Positions 43,269-50,808 of a stretch of 64,000 bases of DNA are shown piece after piece. How positions within the stretch are numbered: the first letter of the stretch is position 1; each line of letters begins with the position of its first letter. The position numbers and the translations under genes are program-made. This DNA comes from Bacteroidales bacterium (lineage in GTDB: Bacteria; Bacteroidota; Bacteroidia; Bacteroidales; WCHB1-69): the NCBI GenBank assembly GCA_016285615.1, contig JAEERB010000002.1:1-64000 (forward strand). Direction: 5' to 3'. Below the pieces are notes generated by a model. The model had not been told where the DNA came from, did not search any database, and worked only from the letters and a program-made list of their open reading frames with translations.

Positions 43269-44358
43269 CTATCTTTGGTTAGCGCTCATCAGGTAGGCCT
43301 TGATGAAGTCGTCCAACTCGCCGTCCATGACGGCATTGACGTTGGAGGTCTCATATTGCGTGCGCAGGTCCTTCACCATTTTGTAGGGATGCATTACGTA
43401 ACTCCTTATCTGTGAGCCCCATTCGATTTTCTTTTTAGAACTTTCGATTTCGGAGATCTTCTCGCGCTTCTTTTCCATCTCTATCTGGTAAAGTTGCGAT
43501 TTCAGCATCTGCATGGCCTTCTCGCGGTTTTGCAGCTGTGATCGTGTAATCTGACATTCGATGACAATGCCGGTGGGGTGGTGGTGCAGACGCACAGCCG
43601 TCTCCACCTTGTTGACGTTCTGGCCACCAGGCCCGCTCGAACGGTAAGTGTCCCAGCTGATGTCGGCGGGGTTGATTTCAATCTCCACGTCGTCGTCGAT
43701 GACAGGGTAGGCATAGACCGAGGCGAACGAGGTGTGACGGCGGTTGGCCGAGTCGAAGGGAGACAGGCGCACCAGTCGGTGAACGCCGTTTTCGCTCTTC
43801 AGATAGCCGTAGCCGTAAGGGCCGTCCAGCTCGATTGTGGCCGACTTGATGCCTGCCACATCACCTTCCTGTCTGTCGATCAGGGTGATGTTGTATTTGT
43901 TGCGCTCGCCCCAACGCGTGTACATACGGAGCAGCATCTCTGCCCAGTCGCAACTTTCGGTACCGCCGGCGCCCGAGTTGATGGTTAGGATCACACTGAA
44001 GCGGTCCTCTTCGTCGCGCATCATATTACGGAACTCGAGCTTTTCTATCAGGCTGACAGCGTGTTGGTATGCCTTGTCGGTCTCCTCTTCCGTGGCCTCT
44101 TTGGCCTGGAAGAATTCGAAGATGACCGACAACTCGTCGAAACTGTCAGCGGCTTTGTCATATTCCTGTACCCACGACTTGATGAAACTGATCTCCTTGA
44201 GCAGCTTTTCGGCTGCCTTGGGGTCGTTCCAGAAATCGGCCTCATGAGTGATTTCCTCTTTGGCCTTGATTTCTTCTATCTTCTTGTCGATGTCAAAGAA
44301 ACCTCCTTAGCTCACCGAGTCTCTTTGAAAGGTCCTTAACTTGTTCGATATATATCAT
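43269..44358 (-). CDS. prfB: Peptide chain release factor 2, expressed by programmed +1 frameshift
   Basis: Release factor for UGA and UAA. The gene is read as 44358..44296 then 44294..43269, 362 residues in all. The first 21 codons ([20 protein letters not shown]) end in an in-frame TGA at 44295-44293. A +1 shift on CTT TGA C continues [14 protein letters not shown] into the main frame. The stop-recognition tripeptide SPF is at about 199-201 and the catalytic GGQ at 244-246, both close to E. coli numbering. recX ends 12 bases upstream, so rng, recX and prfB form one operon. An annotation that starts at the internal ATG 44132 would lose about 75 residues. Confidence 0.95.
44292..44307 (-). 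promoter_or_regulatory. prfB: Programmed +1 frameshift site of prfB
   Basis: On the minus strand the site reads AGGAGGTTTCTTTGAC. It has a Shine-Dalgarno-like AGGAGG (44302-44307), 3 bases of spacing, the slippery CTT, the UGA stop and a following C. Spacing and order equal the E. coli site (AGGGGGTATCTTTGAC). Low RF2 levels should favour the shift, giving autoregulation. Confidence 0.93.
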
Positions 44359-44370
44359 AGGTTGATGTTT

Positions 44371-44817
44371 TTATGATTTTGATAGGGCGTCAATTTCCGG
44401 TTTGAAATCGAGGTAGGCGTAGCCTTTCGACAGCAGGTGGCGGTATAGGGCAGGACTTTCGGCCGGTTGGTCAGGATGCAGACGCAACCACTTGTTGATG
44501 GTTTCGCGCAGGTTCTGGCGGTACTGTTCGGGATTCATTTCCGATATGTATTTTTCTATGATAGAAGTAGATATCCCTTTGGCAAGCAGGTGGCTTTTAA
44601 TTTTTTCGCGCCCCCACTTTTTGGCGTTGGTTTTACCGCGTACAAAACTCTCTGCAAACCGTTCCTCATCTATAAAGCCATCCTCTTTCAGGTCGGCAAT
44701 CACCCTATCAGCTTCAGCTCCAGTTATTTCGTATTGGCGGAGTTTCAGCCTAACCTCACTTTCGGCACGGTCCTGGTAGGCGCAGTATTTCCTTATCTTT
44801 TCAATGACTTCTTTCAC
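44371..44817 (-). CDS. recX: Regulatory protein RecX
   Basis: A 148-residue cytoplasmic protein that modulates RecA filaments. It is built of three-helix repeats: KIRKYCAYQDRAESEVRLKL, then ADRVIADLKEDGFIDEERFA, SFVRGKTNAKKWGREKIKSH, and LLAKGISTSIIEKYI. The start is GTG at 44817-44815, overlapping the rng stop by 4 bases (GTGA), a sign of translational coupling. recA is not nearby. Confidence 0.93.
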   Translation of the reverse strand: MKEVIEKIRKYCAYQDRAESEVRLKLRQYEITGAEADRVIADLKEDGFIDEERFAESFVRGKTNAKKWGREKIKSHLLAKGISTSIIEKYISEMNPEQYRQNLRETINKWLRLHPDQPAESPALYRHLLSKGYAYLDFKPEIDALSKS

Positions 44818-46394
44818 AATCCGTGTTCACTATGGGGCGTTACCAGCACGATTTCTTCCATATCCTGATTAAAAAACTTATAGTCAAGCAGTTGTAATTC
44901 CTGATGAGGTTCCAAGCGTACCCATTTGTGATAGGTGAAGAACCATTTTAACCTTTTGGATATGAGTCCTTTGGTGAAATAGGCATACAAGTAGGGATGC
45001 AAGTAGATAGTCAGCCGTTTGGCGTTGTTTTTCTGGAAAAGGAATTCTATACGGTTGACAATCTCCTCTTCGAAGAGGATGCTGGGCTTGATTTTGCCTG
45101 TACCTTGGCAGGTGGGACACTGCTCGGCCGTGTCGAAGACATTGGCCTGTTGCACGCGTTGCCGTGTGATTTGCATCAAGCCGAACTTGCTGAGGGGCAG
45201 TATGGTGTGGCGGGTCTTGTCGGCAGCCATCAGTTCCTTCATCTTGTTGTAAAGAAGGGTTCGGTTGGCCGCCAAGTCCATGTCTATAAAGTCGATGATG
45301 ATGATGCCCCCAAGGTTACGCAGTCTGATTTGTCGTGCAATTTCGATGGCGGCTTCTATATTGACCTCAATGGCGTTCTGTTCTTCGCTCTGGTCTGCAT
45401 TGAGCTTGTTTCCGCTGTTGACGTCAATAACATGCATGGCCTCAGTTTGTTCGATGATGAGGTAGATGCCGCTTTTGATGGAGACAATCTTGCCAAAAGA
45501 GCCTTTAATCTGCTTGGCAATGTTGAAGTGCTCGAAGATGGGAGTACTGTCTTTATAGAGTTTTACGATATTCTTGTTGCCCGAGAATACTTGTCCGAAG
45601 TATTCCTTAATGTCTTGATACAGAGATGGTGAATCGGTGTAGATAGTGTTGAAAGACTCATCTACCATGTCACGGATGAGCAGGAAGGTCTTGTCCATTT
45701 CGGAGGCCATCTTGGAGGGCACTGCGGCGTTGCGCAGTTTCGTAACCACGCTCTTCCACTTGCTGAGCAGTTGCTTCAGGTCGGCCGTCAGGTCTTCCAG
45801 AGTGGCGCCAGCTGCGTTGGTGCGTATGATGATGCCGAAATGCTTGGGCTTGATGCCTTGTACGATTTTACGTAGTCGCTTTCGCTCTTCACCGCCTTTA
45901 ATCTTTTGTGATATAGATACTTTGTCGAAGAAAGGCACTAACACGAGATAGCGTCCCGCAAACGAGATTTCGGTGGTCACACGAGCGCCCTTGGTATTGA
46001 TGGGCTCTTTGGTGACTTGTACTAGCAGAGGTTGACCTGAAGAGAGGACAGAACTGATCTTTCCCGCTTTCTCAAGCGACGGCTGGAAAGTCATTTGTCC
46101 GATGTCGCCTTTGCCACCTTCGCGGACTTTGGAAACAAACTCGTTGAGTGTGGGCGTCTGCGTTGCCAGGTCAAGGAAATGAATGAAGGCTTCCTTTTCG
46201 CAGCCTATATCTACAAAGGCCGCATTCAGCCCAGGCATGATCTTTTTTATCTTTCCTAAGAAAATATCACCAACGGCCAACTGGTCGGTCGATTTCTCGT
46301 GATGGATTTCAACCAGCTTCTGATCTTCGAGGAGTGCTATGTGAGTTTCGTTTTGCTGAGAACTGATGATAAGATCTTTGCTTGTTTCATGCAT
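44814..46394 (-). CDS. rng: Ribonuclease E/G family protein (RNase G)
   Basis: A 526-residue endoribonuclease for rRNA and mRNA processing. An S1 RNA-binding domain lies at about 40-130 (GDIFLGKIKKIMPGLNAAFV). The catalytic region includes the metal-binding aspartates in MHVIDVNSG and IIIIDFIDMDL, and the zinc-link CPTCQGTGK near residue 430. It has no long RNase E scaffold, so it is the RNase G type. The first residues (MHETSKDLIISSQQNETHIAL) replace the usual short leader. It is cotranscribed with recX and prfB. A perfect AT-rich hairpin lies just upstream. Confidence 0.95.
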   Translation of the reverse strand: MHETSKDLIISSQQNETHIALLEDQKLVEIHHEKSTDQLAVGDIFLGKIKKIMPGLNAAFVDIGCEKEAFIHFLDLATQTPTLNEFVSKVREGGKGDIGQMTFQPSLEKAGKISSVLSSGQPLLVQVTKEPINTKGARVTTEISFAGRYLVLVPFFDKVSISQKIKGGEERKRLRKIVQGIKPKHFGIIIRTNAAGATLEDLTADLKQLLSKWKSVVTKLRNAAVPSKMASEMDKTFLLIRDMVDESFNTIYTDSPSLYQDIKEYFGQVFSGNKNIVKLYKDSTPIFEHFNIAKQIKGSFGKIVSIKSGIYLIIEQTEAMHVIDVNSGNKLNADQSEEQNAIEVNIEAAIEIARQIRLRNLGGIIIIDFIDMDLAANRTLLYNKMKELMAADKTRHTILPLSKFGLMQITRQRVQQANVFDTAEQCPTCQGTGKIKPSILFEEEIVNRIEFLFQKNNAKRLTIYLHPYLYAYFTKGLISKRLKWFFTYHKWVRLEPHQELQLLDYKFFNQDMEEIVLVTPHSEHGL

Positions 46395-46415
46395 AGAAAT
46401 GTGATATTAAAATAC

Positions 46416-46456
46416 ACAAAAACTAAATAATAGTTGGCCTATTATTTAGTTTTTGT
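46416..46456. other. Perfect 18-bp AT-rich hairpin between the microprotein and rng
   Basis: The arms ACAAAAACTAAATAATAG and CTATTATTTAGTTTTTGT are perfect complements around a 5-base TTGGC loop. It lies 31 bases beyond the microprotein stop and 22 bases before the rng ATG. It lacks a GC-rich stem and a clean T-run, so it may be a weak terminator, an attenuator or an RNase processing site. Confidence 0.6.
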
Positions 46457-46486
46457 TCCGGTTTTTATTTGCATAAGAAGAAAAAA

Positions 46487-46576
46487 CTATTTCTTCTTAT
46501 GTCTGTTTTTACGCAGACGTTTTTTCCTCTTATGCGTTGACATTTTATGTCTTTTTCTCTTTTTACCGCTAGGCAT
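46487..46576 (-). CDS. Very basic 29-residue COX24/AURKAIP1-like microprotein, probably ribosomal
   Basis: Translation from the ATG at 46576 gives 29 residues starting MPSGKKRKRHKMSTHKRKKR and ending KNRHKKK, with 19 Lys/Arg and 4 His. This sequence type is strongly conserved in Bacteroidetes and is annotated there as an AURKAIP1/COX24 domain protein; the mitochondrial relative AURKAIP1 is small-subunit ribosomal protein mS38. A ribosomal or rRNA-binding role is therefore likely, by analogy. It lies 20 bases beyond the HU gene, so the two are probably cotranscribed. It is far below usual gene-calling limits and easily missed. Confidence 0.88.
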   Translation of the reverse strand: MPSGKKRKRHKMSTHKRKKRLRKNRHKKK

Positions 46577-46596
46577 AACGCTAAAAGTTTAAAGGG

Positions 46597-46878
46597 TTAT
46601 TTTATTTTTTTAATGGAGTTAACAAAAGTCTTGCAGGGTTTGAATGCGGGGATCTTGTGAGCGGGGATAATGATAGTAGTTTTCTTCGAGATGTTGCGAG
46701 CGGTTTTTTCAGCTCTTTCTTTTACGATGAAGCTGCCGAAGCCTCTTAAATAAACGTTGTCATTCTTTGCGAGAGAGCCTTTAACAGAGGTCATGAAGGC
46801 TTCAACTACGGTTTGAACTTGATTTTTTTCAAAGCCAGTCTTGTTGGCGATTTCGTTTACGATTTCAGCTTTTGTCAT
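46597..46878 (-). CDS. HU-family DNA-binding protein
   Basis: A 93-residue histone-like protein that bends and compacts DNA as a dimer. It starts MTKAEIVNEIANKTGFEKNQ, with the typical AFMTSVKGSLAKNDNVYLRGFGSF segment and the DNA-binding arm region ARNISKKTTIIIPAHKIPAFKPCK. The arm tip lacks the usual RNPxTG and reads ARNISKKTTI. It is full length. Its promoter lies 62 bases upstream, and the COX24-like microprotein follows closely. Confidence 0.95.
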   Translation of the reverse strand: MTKAEIVNEIANKTGFEKNQVQTVVEAFMTSVKGSLAKNDNVYLRGFGSFIVKERAEKTARNISKKTTIIIPAHKIPAFKPCKTFVNSIKKIK

Positions 46879-46939
46879 GATTTTTTATTTTTTAATGGTT
46901 TAACAATAAAAATTTGTTTCGGTGTTTTAAATTCGTGTG

Positions 46940-46947
46940 CAAAGATA
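46940..46947 (-). promoter_or_regulatory. Bacteroides-type -7 element (TATCTTTG) for HU
   Basis: TATCTTTGC on the minus strand, 62 bases upstream of the HU ATG. Confidence 0.6.
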
Positions 46948-47019
46948 AGACTTTTATTTAATTAAATATCTACATATTACATTTTTTTCATTTTTTTTTC
47001 TTTTTGAGTATCAAATTGT

Positions 47020-47050
47020 TTTGATTATGAGGTTATCTTTTGTAAGTTTG
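47020..47050 (+). promoter_or_regulatory. Complete -33/-7 promoter for the DUF2520 gene
   Basis: TTTG at 47020-47023, a 19-base spacer, then TAAGTTTG at 47043-47050 followed by C. This is the cleanest full match to the Bacteroides consensus in the window. It favours the ATG at 47069 over the upstream ATG at 47027. Confidence 0.7.
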
Positions 47051-47068
47051 CCGAGCATTTTGACAAAG

Positions 47069-47827
47069 ATGAAAGTAACGATAATTGGTTCTGGCAATGT
47101 GGCTTCTTGGATGGCGTACATCTTGAACAAGAATGCTGTTAGTGTCAATCAGGTTTATGGACGAAATCTGGCGACTGCGGCTCAAGTGGCTGCGCTATGT
47201 CATGCCGAGCCTGTAAGTTGCCTGGCCGACCTGAGGCCTGATAGTGATTATTATATCTTTTCTTTGAAAGATGACGCCTACGGCGAGGTGTTGTCGGCGA
47301 TGCCGTTCTCTATGCCTTGCGCTGTGCATACCGCCGGCTCGCTACCACAGTCGGTTTTGGAAGGTTGCGCCCACCATTATGGTGTGATGTATCCCTTTCA
47401 AACGATTTCTAAAACTGCAGACTTTGAACAACTGAAGGTGCCTCTCTGCATAGAGGGCAAGGATGAGGAGTCGCTGCGGTTGATCCGCCATTTGGCGTGC
47501 CAGCTCTCTCCACAAGTGAACGAGATGGATGGCGGACAGCGCGCTGTGCTGCATGTCGCCGCCGTCTTTGCTTGCAATTTTTCCAATGCCTTGTATGATA
47601 TGGCCTACCAACTGCTCACTTCGGCTGGCATCGATTGGCAAGTGATGCTGCCCCTACTGCAGCAAACAATCGACAAAACCGCCTCCATGACGCCAAAGGA
47701 GGCTCAAACCGGCCCCGCCGTGCGCAATGACAAATCTATAATGGAAAAACATTTGCAACGCCTGCCGTCCGAAGAGATGCGGCAAGTCTATAAAATGCTG
47801 TCAGACTATATTATAAAAAGAAAATAA
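47069..47827 (+). CDS. Rossmann-like and DUF2520 domain-containing protein
   Basis: About 252 residues. Residues 1-110 form a Rossmann-type NAD(P)-binding fold with the motif VTIIGSGNVASWMAYIL and the strand YYIFSLKDDAY. Residues about 120-245 match DUF2520 (HYGVMYPFQTISK, HVAAVFACNFSNALYDMAYQLL), a helical C-terminal domain like that of ketopantoate reductase-type dehydrogenases. It probably acts as a short-chain NAD(P)H-dependent oxidoreductase, but the substrate is not known. The start is set by the promoter at 47020-47050. Confidence 0.88.
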   Translation: MKVTIIGSGNVASWMAYILNKNAVSVNQVYGRNLATAAQVAALCHAEPVSCLADLRPDSDYYIFSLKDDAYGEVLSAMPFSMPCAVHTAGSLPQSVLEGCAHHYGVMYPFQTISKTADFEQLKVPLCIEGKDEESLRLIRHLACQLSPQVNEMDGGQRAVLHVAAVFACNFSNALYDMAYQLLTSAGIDWQVMLPLLQQTIDKTASMTPKEAQTGPAVRNDKSIMEKHLQRLPSEEMRQVYKMLSDYIIKRK

Positions 47828-47838
47828 TTCCCAAGCGT

Positions 47839-50649
47839 TTATTCTGCCTGACTTTGAATCCGACACAACTGACGGAAGTCGCAATAGTTGCAGTTGTCGC
47901 CCTTGTCGGTCTGCACGAAAGCCTTGTCGGGGTCAAGTATTTCGGCCAACAGCAATTTGAGTGATTCTTCAAAAGCCTTCAGCGTGCTCTCCGTGATTTC
48001 GGTTTCCGGCACATGGGCAAACAATATGGGCGTGCCTTCTTTCTTCATGATTTCCTGAAAACTGATGATGCCACATTGCGTTTGGGTGGTTTTGCGAACG
48101 GTCGCATCCGAGTGGTCATGGGCATACATGTAAGCGTACATCAGCAGTTGGAAAAGTTTGTCGTAGTTGCTGTCGGTAAACAGGTTGCCGAGGTCGTCAA
48201 GCGATTTTAAGACAAGATGTTTGGCGTCCACCCAGCCGGTTTTATAGTCGAAAATGGTGACACATTGGTCGCGACAATCAATGCGGTCGGAGAAGCCGCA
48301 AAGGGAGATGGCACTGCCGTTGACGTCAATGTCGGCATGGAGGCTGACTTCTGTACCAATAATATCGGTGTAGCCTTGTTTGAGCTCCTCTTCTGCCATC
48401 TTAAAGTAGGCCGTCAAATTCTTTTTAACCACTTCGTAGGCCAAGTAGAGTTTGCCCCTAGAGAGGTCCTTTTGGGAAAATCCGGCCTTGACAAACTGCT
48501 CGTGGACAAGCTGTTCTATATCTTTGCGATACTGGGCAATGGCTTGAAGCCCTTGTTCGGGCCGTTTTTTGATGTCGGTGTATAAGTGCTCTAAAATGGC
48601 ATGAATGATGGTGCCAATGACGGAACTCTCAATGGTTTCATTGACTGTTTCGGGCTTCTTGATGCCAGCAATTTTTTCAAGGTAAAATTTGAGAGGACAT
48701 CTGATATAAGTGCTGATGGCTGTAGGTGAAAACCAGTAACCCTTGAGTTTTTGCAGGATATTCTCATCTTTGGTAATGGTGATGGGAACACTTGCCGATT
48801 GTGCCTGCAGTCGTTGTGCCAACGTCTCTTCGGTGAAGGTGATGGGCAGGTCTCTCTTTTTTATCTCAAAATCAAGTTGGTGAATGAAGCGGCTCTTTTC
48901 AGAGAGCGTGTCCGAAGAGTCATTGTTGTAGATGAGATGAACGTTCTCGGCGTGTTGCAGCAGTCGGAAGAAATGGTAGGCGATGACAGCGTCGCGATAG
49001 TGGTAGGTGGGCAAGTTGAAATGCTGCTTTAAGCTGTGCATAATCAGCGAGTTTTGGCTGCGTCCCTTGGGGAGAATGCTCTCGTTGACCGACAGCATGA
49101 TGATGTTCTTGAAGTCGAGGGTACGGGTTTCCAACAAGCCCATGACCTGCAACCCGCTGTCGGGTGTACCTGACAATGGGATGGATATTCCGCTAAGTTT
49201 CTCTGTGATAATATATTCGATAGATTTAAGGTCAAAGTCGTTGACGGTTGGGCCGAAAGCAGAGAGCAACTCGTCAATCTGTTGTAATCCGTTCAGAATA
49301 TATTGTAGTGCGTAAAATCCTTGTCGCTCTTTTGACAGTGTATCAGCCAGTTGCTCGAAAAAGTGGCGCAGCTCTTGGAAGTAGTCGATGCCTTTAGCGG
49401 TGAAACGGGGATAGTGTACTTGTTCCAATTCAGCGACATCTTCGTATTCGATGAACGTCCGGTTCCCTTTGATTATCTTGTCGATAGCCGCGGTGGCTGT
49501 GGGCATCATCTCCTGGATGATGGGGTTTCTGAAAAAGGCAATCAGGTCGCGGTGGTAGTAGGAGAAGTTTGGACTTTGCTGGTTTTCACGGAAGCGCTCG
49601 CCATTTTTGGCTGCGTTGATCAGGATTTCGAGCAGGGAATAGGCAGCCGTCGCCTTGAGCGGATAGCCCATGGTGTAGTTGGCGCGGGTTTTTCCGTAAG
49701 TGTGGATGAAGGGCAAAAACAGCGACTCGTCGGCCAGTACCACTGCCGTGTGGTCGAGCTCTTCGGCTGGCATTTTATTCAGCAACTCGGTGGCATAGAG
49801 CACCTGGTTCATCTGCTGTGAGGCGCCTGTTACACAGATATTTTTGGGTATGTCGCGATAGTCGTCGCCAATCCAGTTCGCTTTCTCGCGGGAGATTCCT
49901 AATTCGTTAAAAGCCAGTTCCATCTGCTGTACCATATAGGAGTCTTTCTTCTCTTCGTTGAAGTAAAGTTTATCGAGGTCGAAGTAAAACTCTGCATGGA
50001 AACGCTCCCTGTAGTAGCGGGCGATTTTTAACTCGGCAGGTGAGAACATGTTGAAGCCCGCAAAGATGTATCGCTTGTGCGACAGCTGAGAGGCGTAAGT
50101 TTCTATGTTCTCGGCCGTGTCTTTGTATATGAGGCCCGTATAGCCGGTTTGGTCTTTCCGAAGAATTTCGTTGAAATGGTGGTATAGGAGGTTGAGCGAC
50201 TTGTAGAACTCAATGTACGACAAGGTGTTCTGGGAGAGATGTTGCTTGAGGAAAATGTTGTCAATCTCCTTGATGTCAGCTAGGTTGGTAAATATGTCGT
50301 CGGCATTGGCTAACTGCATATCTATCTCATTGATATCCTGGATGAAAACAGAACCCCACGAAACGAAAGAGTGAAAATCCTTGTCTTTGCCTTGTTCGCT
50401 GGCTTGATAAACCTCATATAATTTGAACAACAGGACCATCTTGTCCGCTTTTTTCAGAGGACACAAGGTGTCGATAAAATCGTCGATGGTGAAAAAAACG
50501 GGCGAGAAAAAGGCTTTGCCGATCTCTTGGGCCATCGCTTGCCTGAGCAGCTTGACGGCACGCCGGTTAGGTAGGATGACAGCCGTGTCGTGGAAGGCTA
50601 TGTCGTTGTTTTGAGTGATGGCTTTAGCCAGTTTTTGCAGAAAAGGCAT
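47839..50649 (-). CDS. AddB-like PD-(D/E)XK nuclease with probable Fe-S cluster
   Basis: About 936 residues from the ATG at 50649; an ATG at 50775 lies upstream of the promoter element and is rejected. The N-terminal half is an inactivated helicase-like region (DTAVILPNRRAVKLLR, YAGFNMFSP). The C-terminal third is a RecB-type nuclease domain: STYIRCPLKFYLEKIAG, then the metal-binding GFSDRIDCRDQCVTIFDYKTGW. It ends with NCNYCDFRQLCRI. The lone upstream Cys with the final C-x2-C-x5-C is the pattern of the AddB 4Fe-4S staple. A role in double-strand-break repair follows. No AddA/RecB-type helicase partner is adjacent. Confidence 0.88.
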   Translation of the reverse strand: MPFLQKLAKAITQNNDIAFHDTAVILPNRRAVKLLRQAMAQEIGKAFFSPVFFTIDDFIDTLCPLKKADKMVLLFKLYEVYQASEQGKDKDFHSFVSWGSVFIQDINEIDMQLANADDIFTNLADIKEIDNIFLKQHLSQNTLSYIEFYKSLNLLYHHFNEILRKDQTGYTGLIYKDTAENIETYASQLSHKRYIFAGFNMFSPAELKIARYYRERFHAEFYFDLDKLYFNEEKKDSYMVQQMELAFNELGISREKANWIGDDYRDIPKNICVTGASQQMNQVLYATELLNKMPAEELDHTAVVLADESLFLPFIHTYGKTRANYTMGYPLKATAAYSLLEILINAAKNGERFRENQQSPNFSYYHRDLIAFFRNPIIQEMMPTATAAIDKIIKGNRTFIEYEDVAELEQVHYPRFTAKGIDYFQELRHFFEQLADTLSKERQGFYALQYILNGLQQIDELLSAFGPTVNDFDLKSIEYIITEKLSGISIPLSGTPDSGLQVMGLLETRTLDFKNIIMLSVNESILPKGRSQNSLIMHSLKQHFNLPTYHYRDAVIAYHFFRLLQHAENVHLIYNNDSSDTLSEKSRFIHQLDFEIKKRDLPITFTEETLAQRLQAQSASVPITITKDENILQKLKGYWFSPTAISTYIRCPLKFYLEKIAGIKKPETVNETIESSVIGTIIHAILEHLYTDIKKRPEQGLQAIAQYRKDIEQLVHEQFVKAGFSQKDLSRGKLYLAYEVVKKNLTAYFKMAEEELKQGYTDIIGTEVSLHADIDVNGSAISLCGFSDRIDCRDQCVTIFDYKTGWVDAKHLVLKSLDDLGNLFTDSNYDKLFQLLMYAYMYAHDHSDATVRKTTQTQCGIISFQEIMKKEGTPILFAHVPETEITESTLKAFEESLKLLLAEILDPDKAFVQTDKGDNCNYCDFRQLCRIQSQAE

Positions 50650-50669
50650 GGTTATGAATTTGAAAAGGT

Positions 50670-50677
50670 CAAAAATA
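50670..50677 (-). promoter_or_regulatory. Bacteroides-type -7 element (TATTTTTG) for the AddB-like gene
   Basis: TATTTTTG on the minus strand, 21 bases upstream of the ATG at 50649. Confidence 0.55.
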
Positions 50678-50759
50678 AACAAAAACTTGATAGGGTGGAA
50701 AAGAAATTCTGCGGTTTCGTCACACTTTGTTTTGGCAAGGCATCGGGCCTGATTTTTTG

Positions 50760-50767
50760 TATCTTTG
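50760..50767 (+). promoter_or_regulatory. Bacteroides-type -7 element (TATCTTTG) for mutS2
   Basis: TATCTTTGC, 42 bases upstream of the mutS2 ATG. TTTG at 50731-50734 is slightly too far for an ideal -33 partner. Confidence 0.6.
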
Positions 50768-50808
50768 CAGTCCAAATTAAGTATGGCATAAAAACTTAAG
50801 GTTGAACC

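Noticed and set aside
43269..44132. prfB starting at the internal ATG 44132
   Set aside because: This would remove the N-terminal domain, while the upstream leader, frameshift site and continuous RF2-like sequence are all present.
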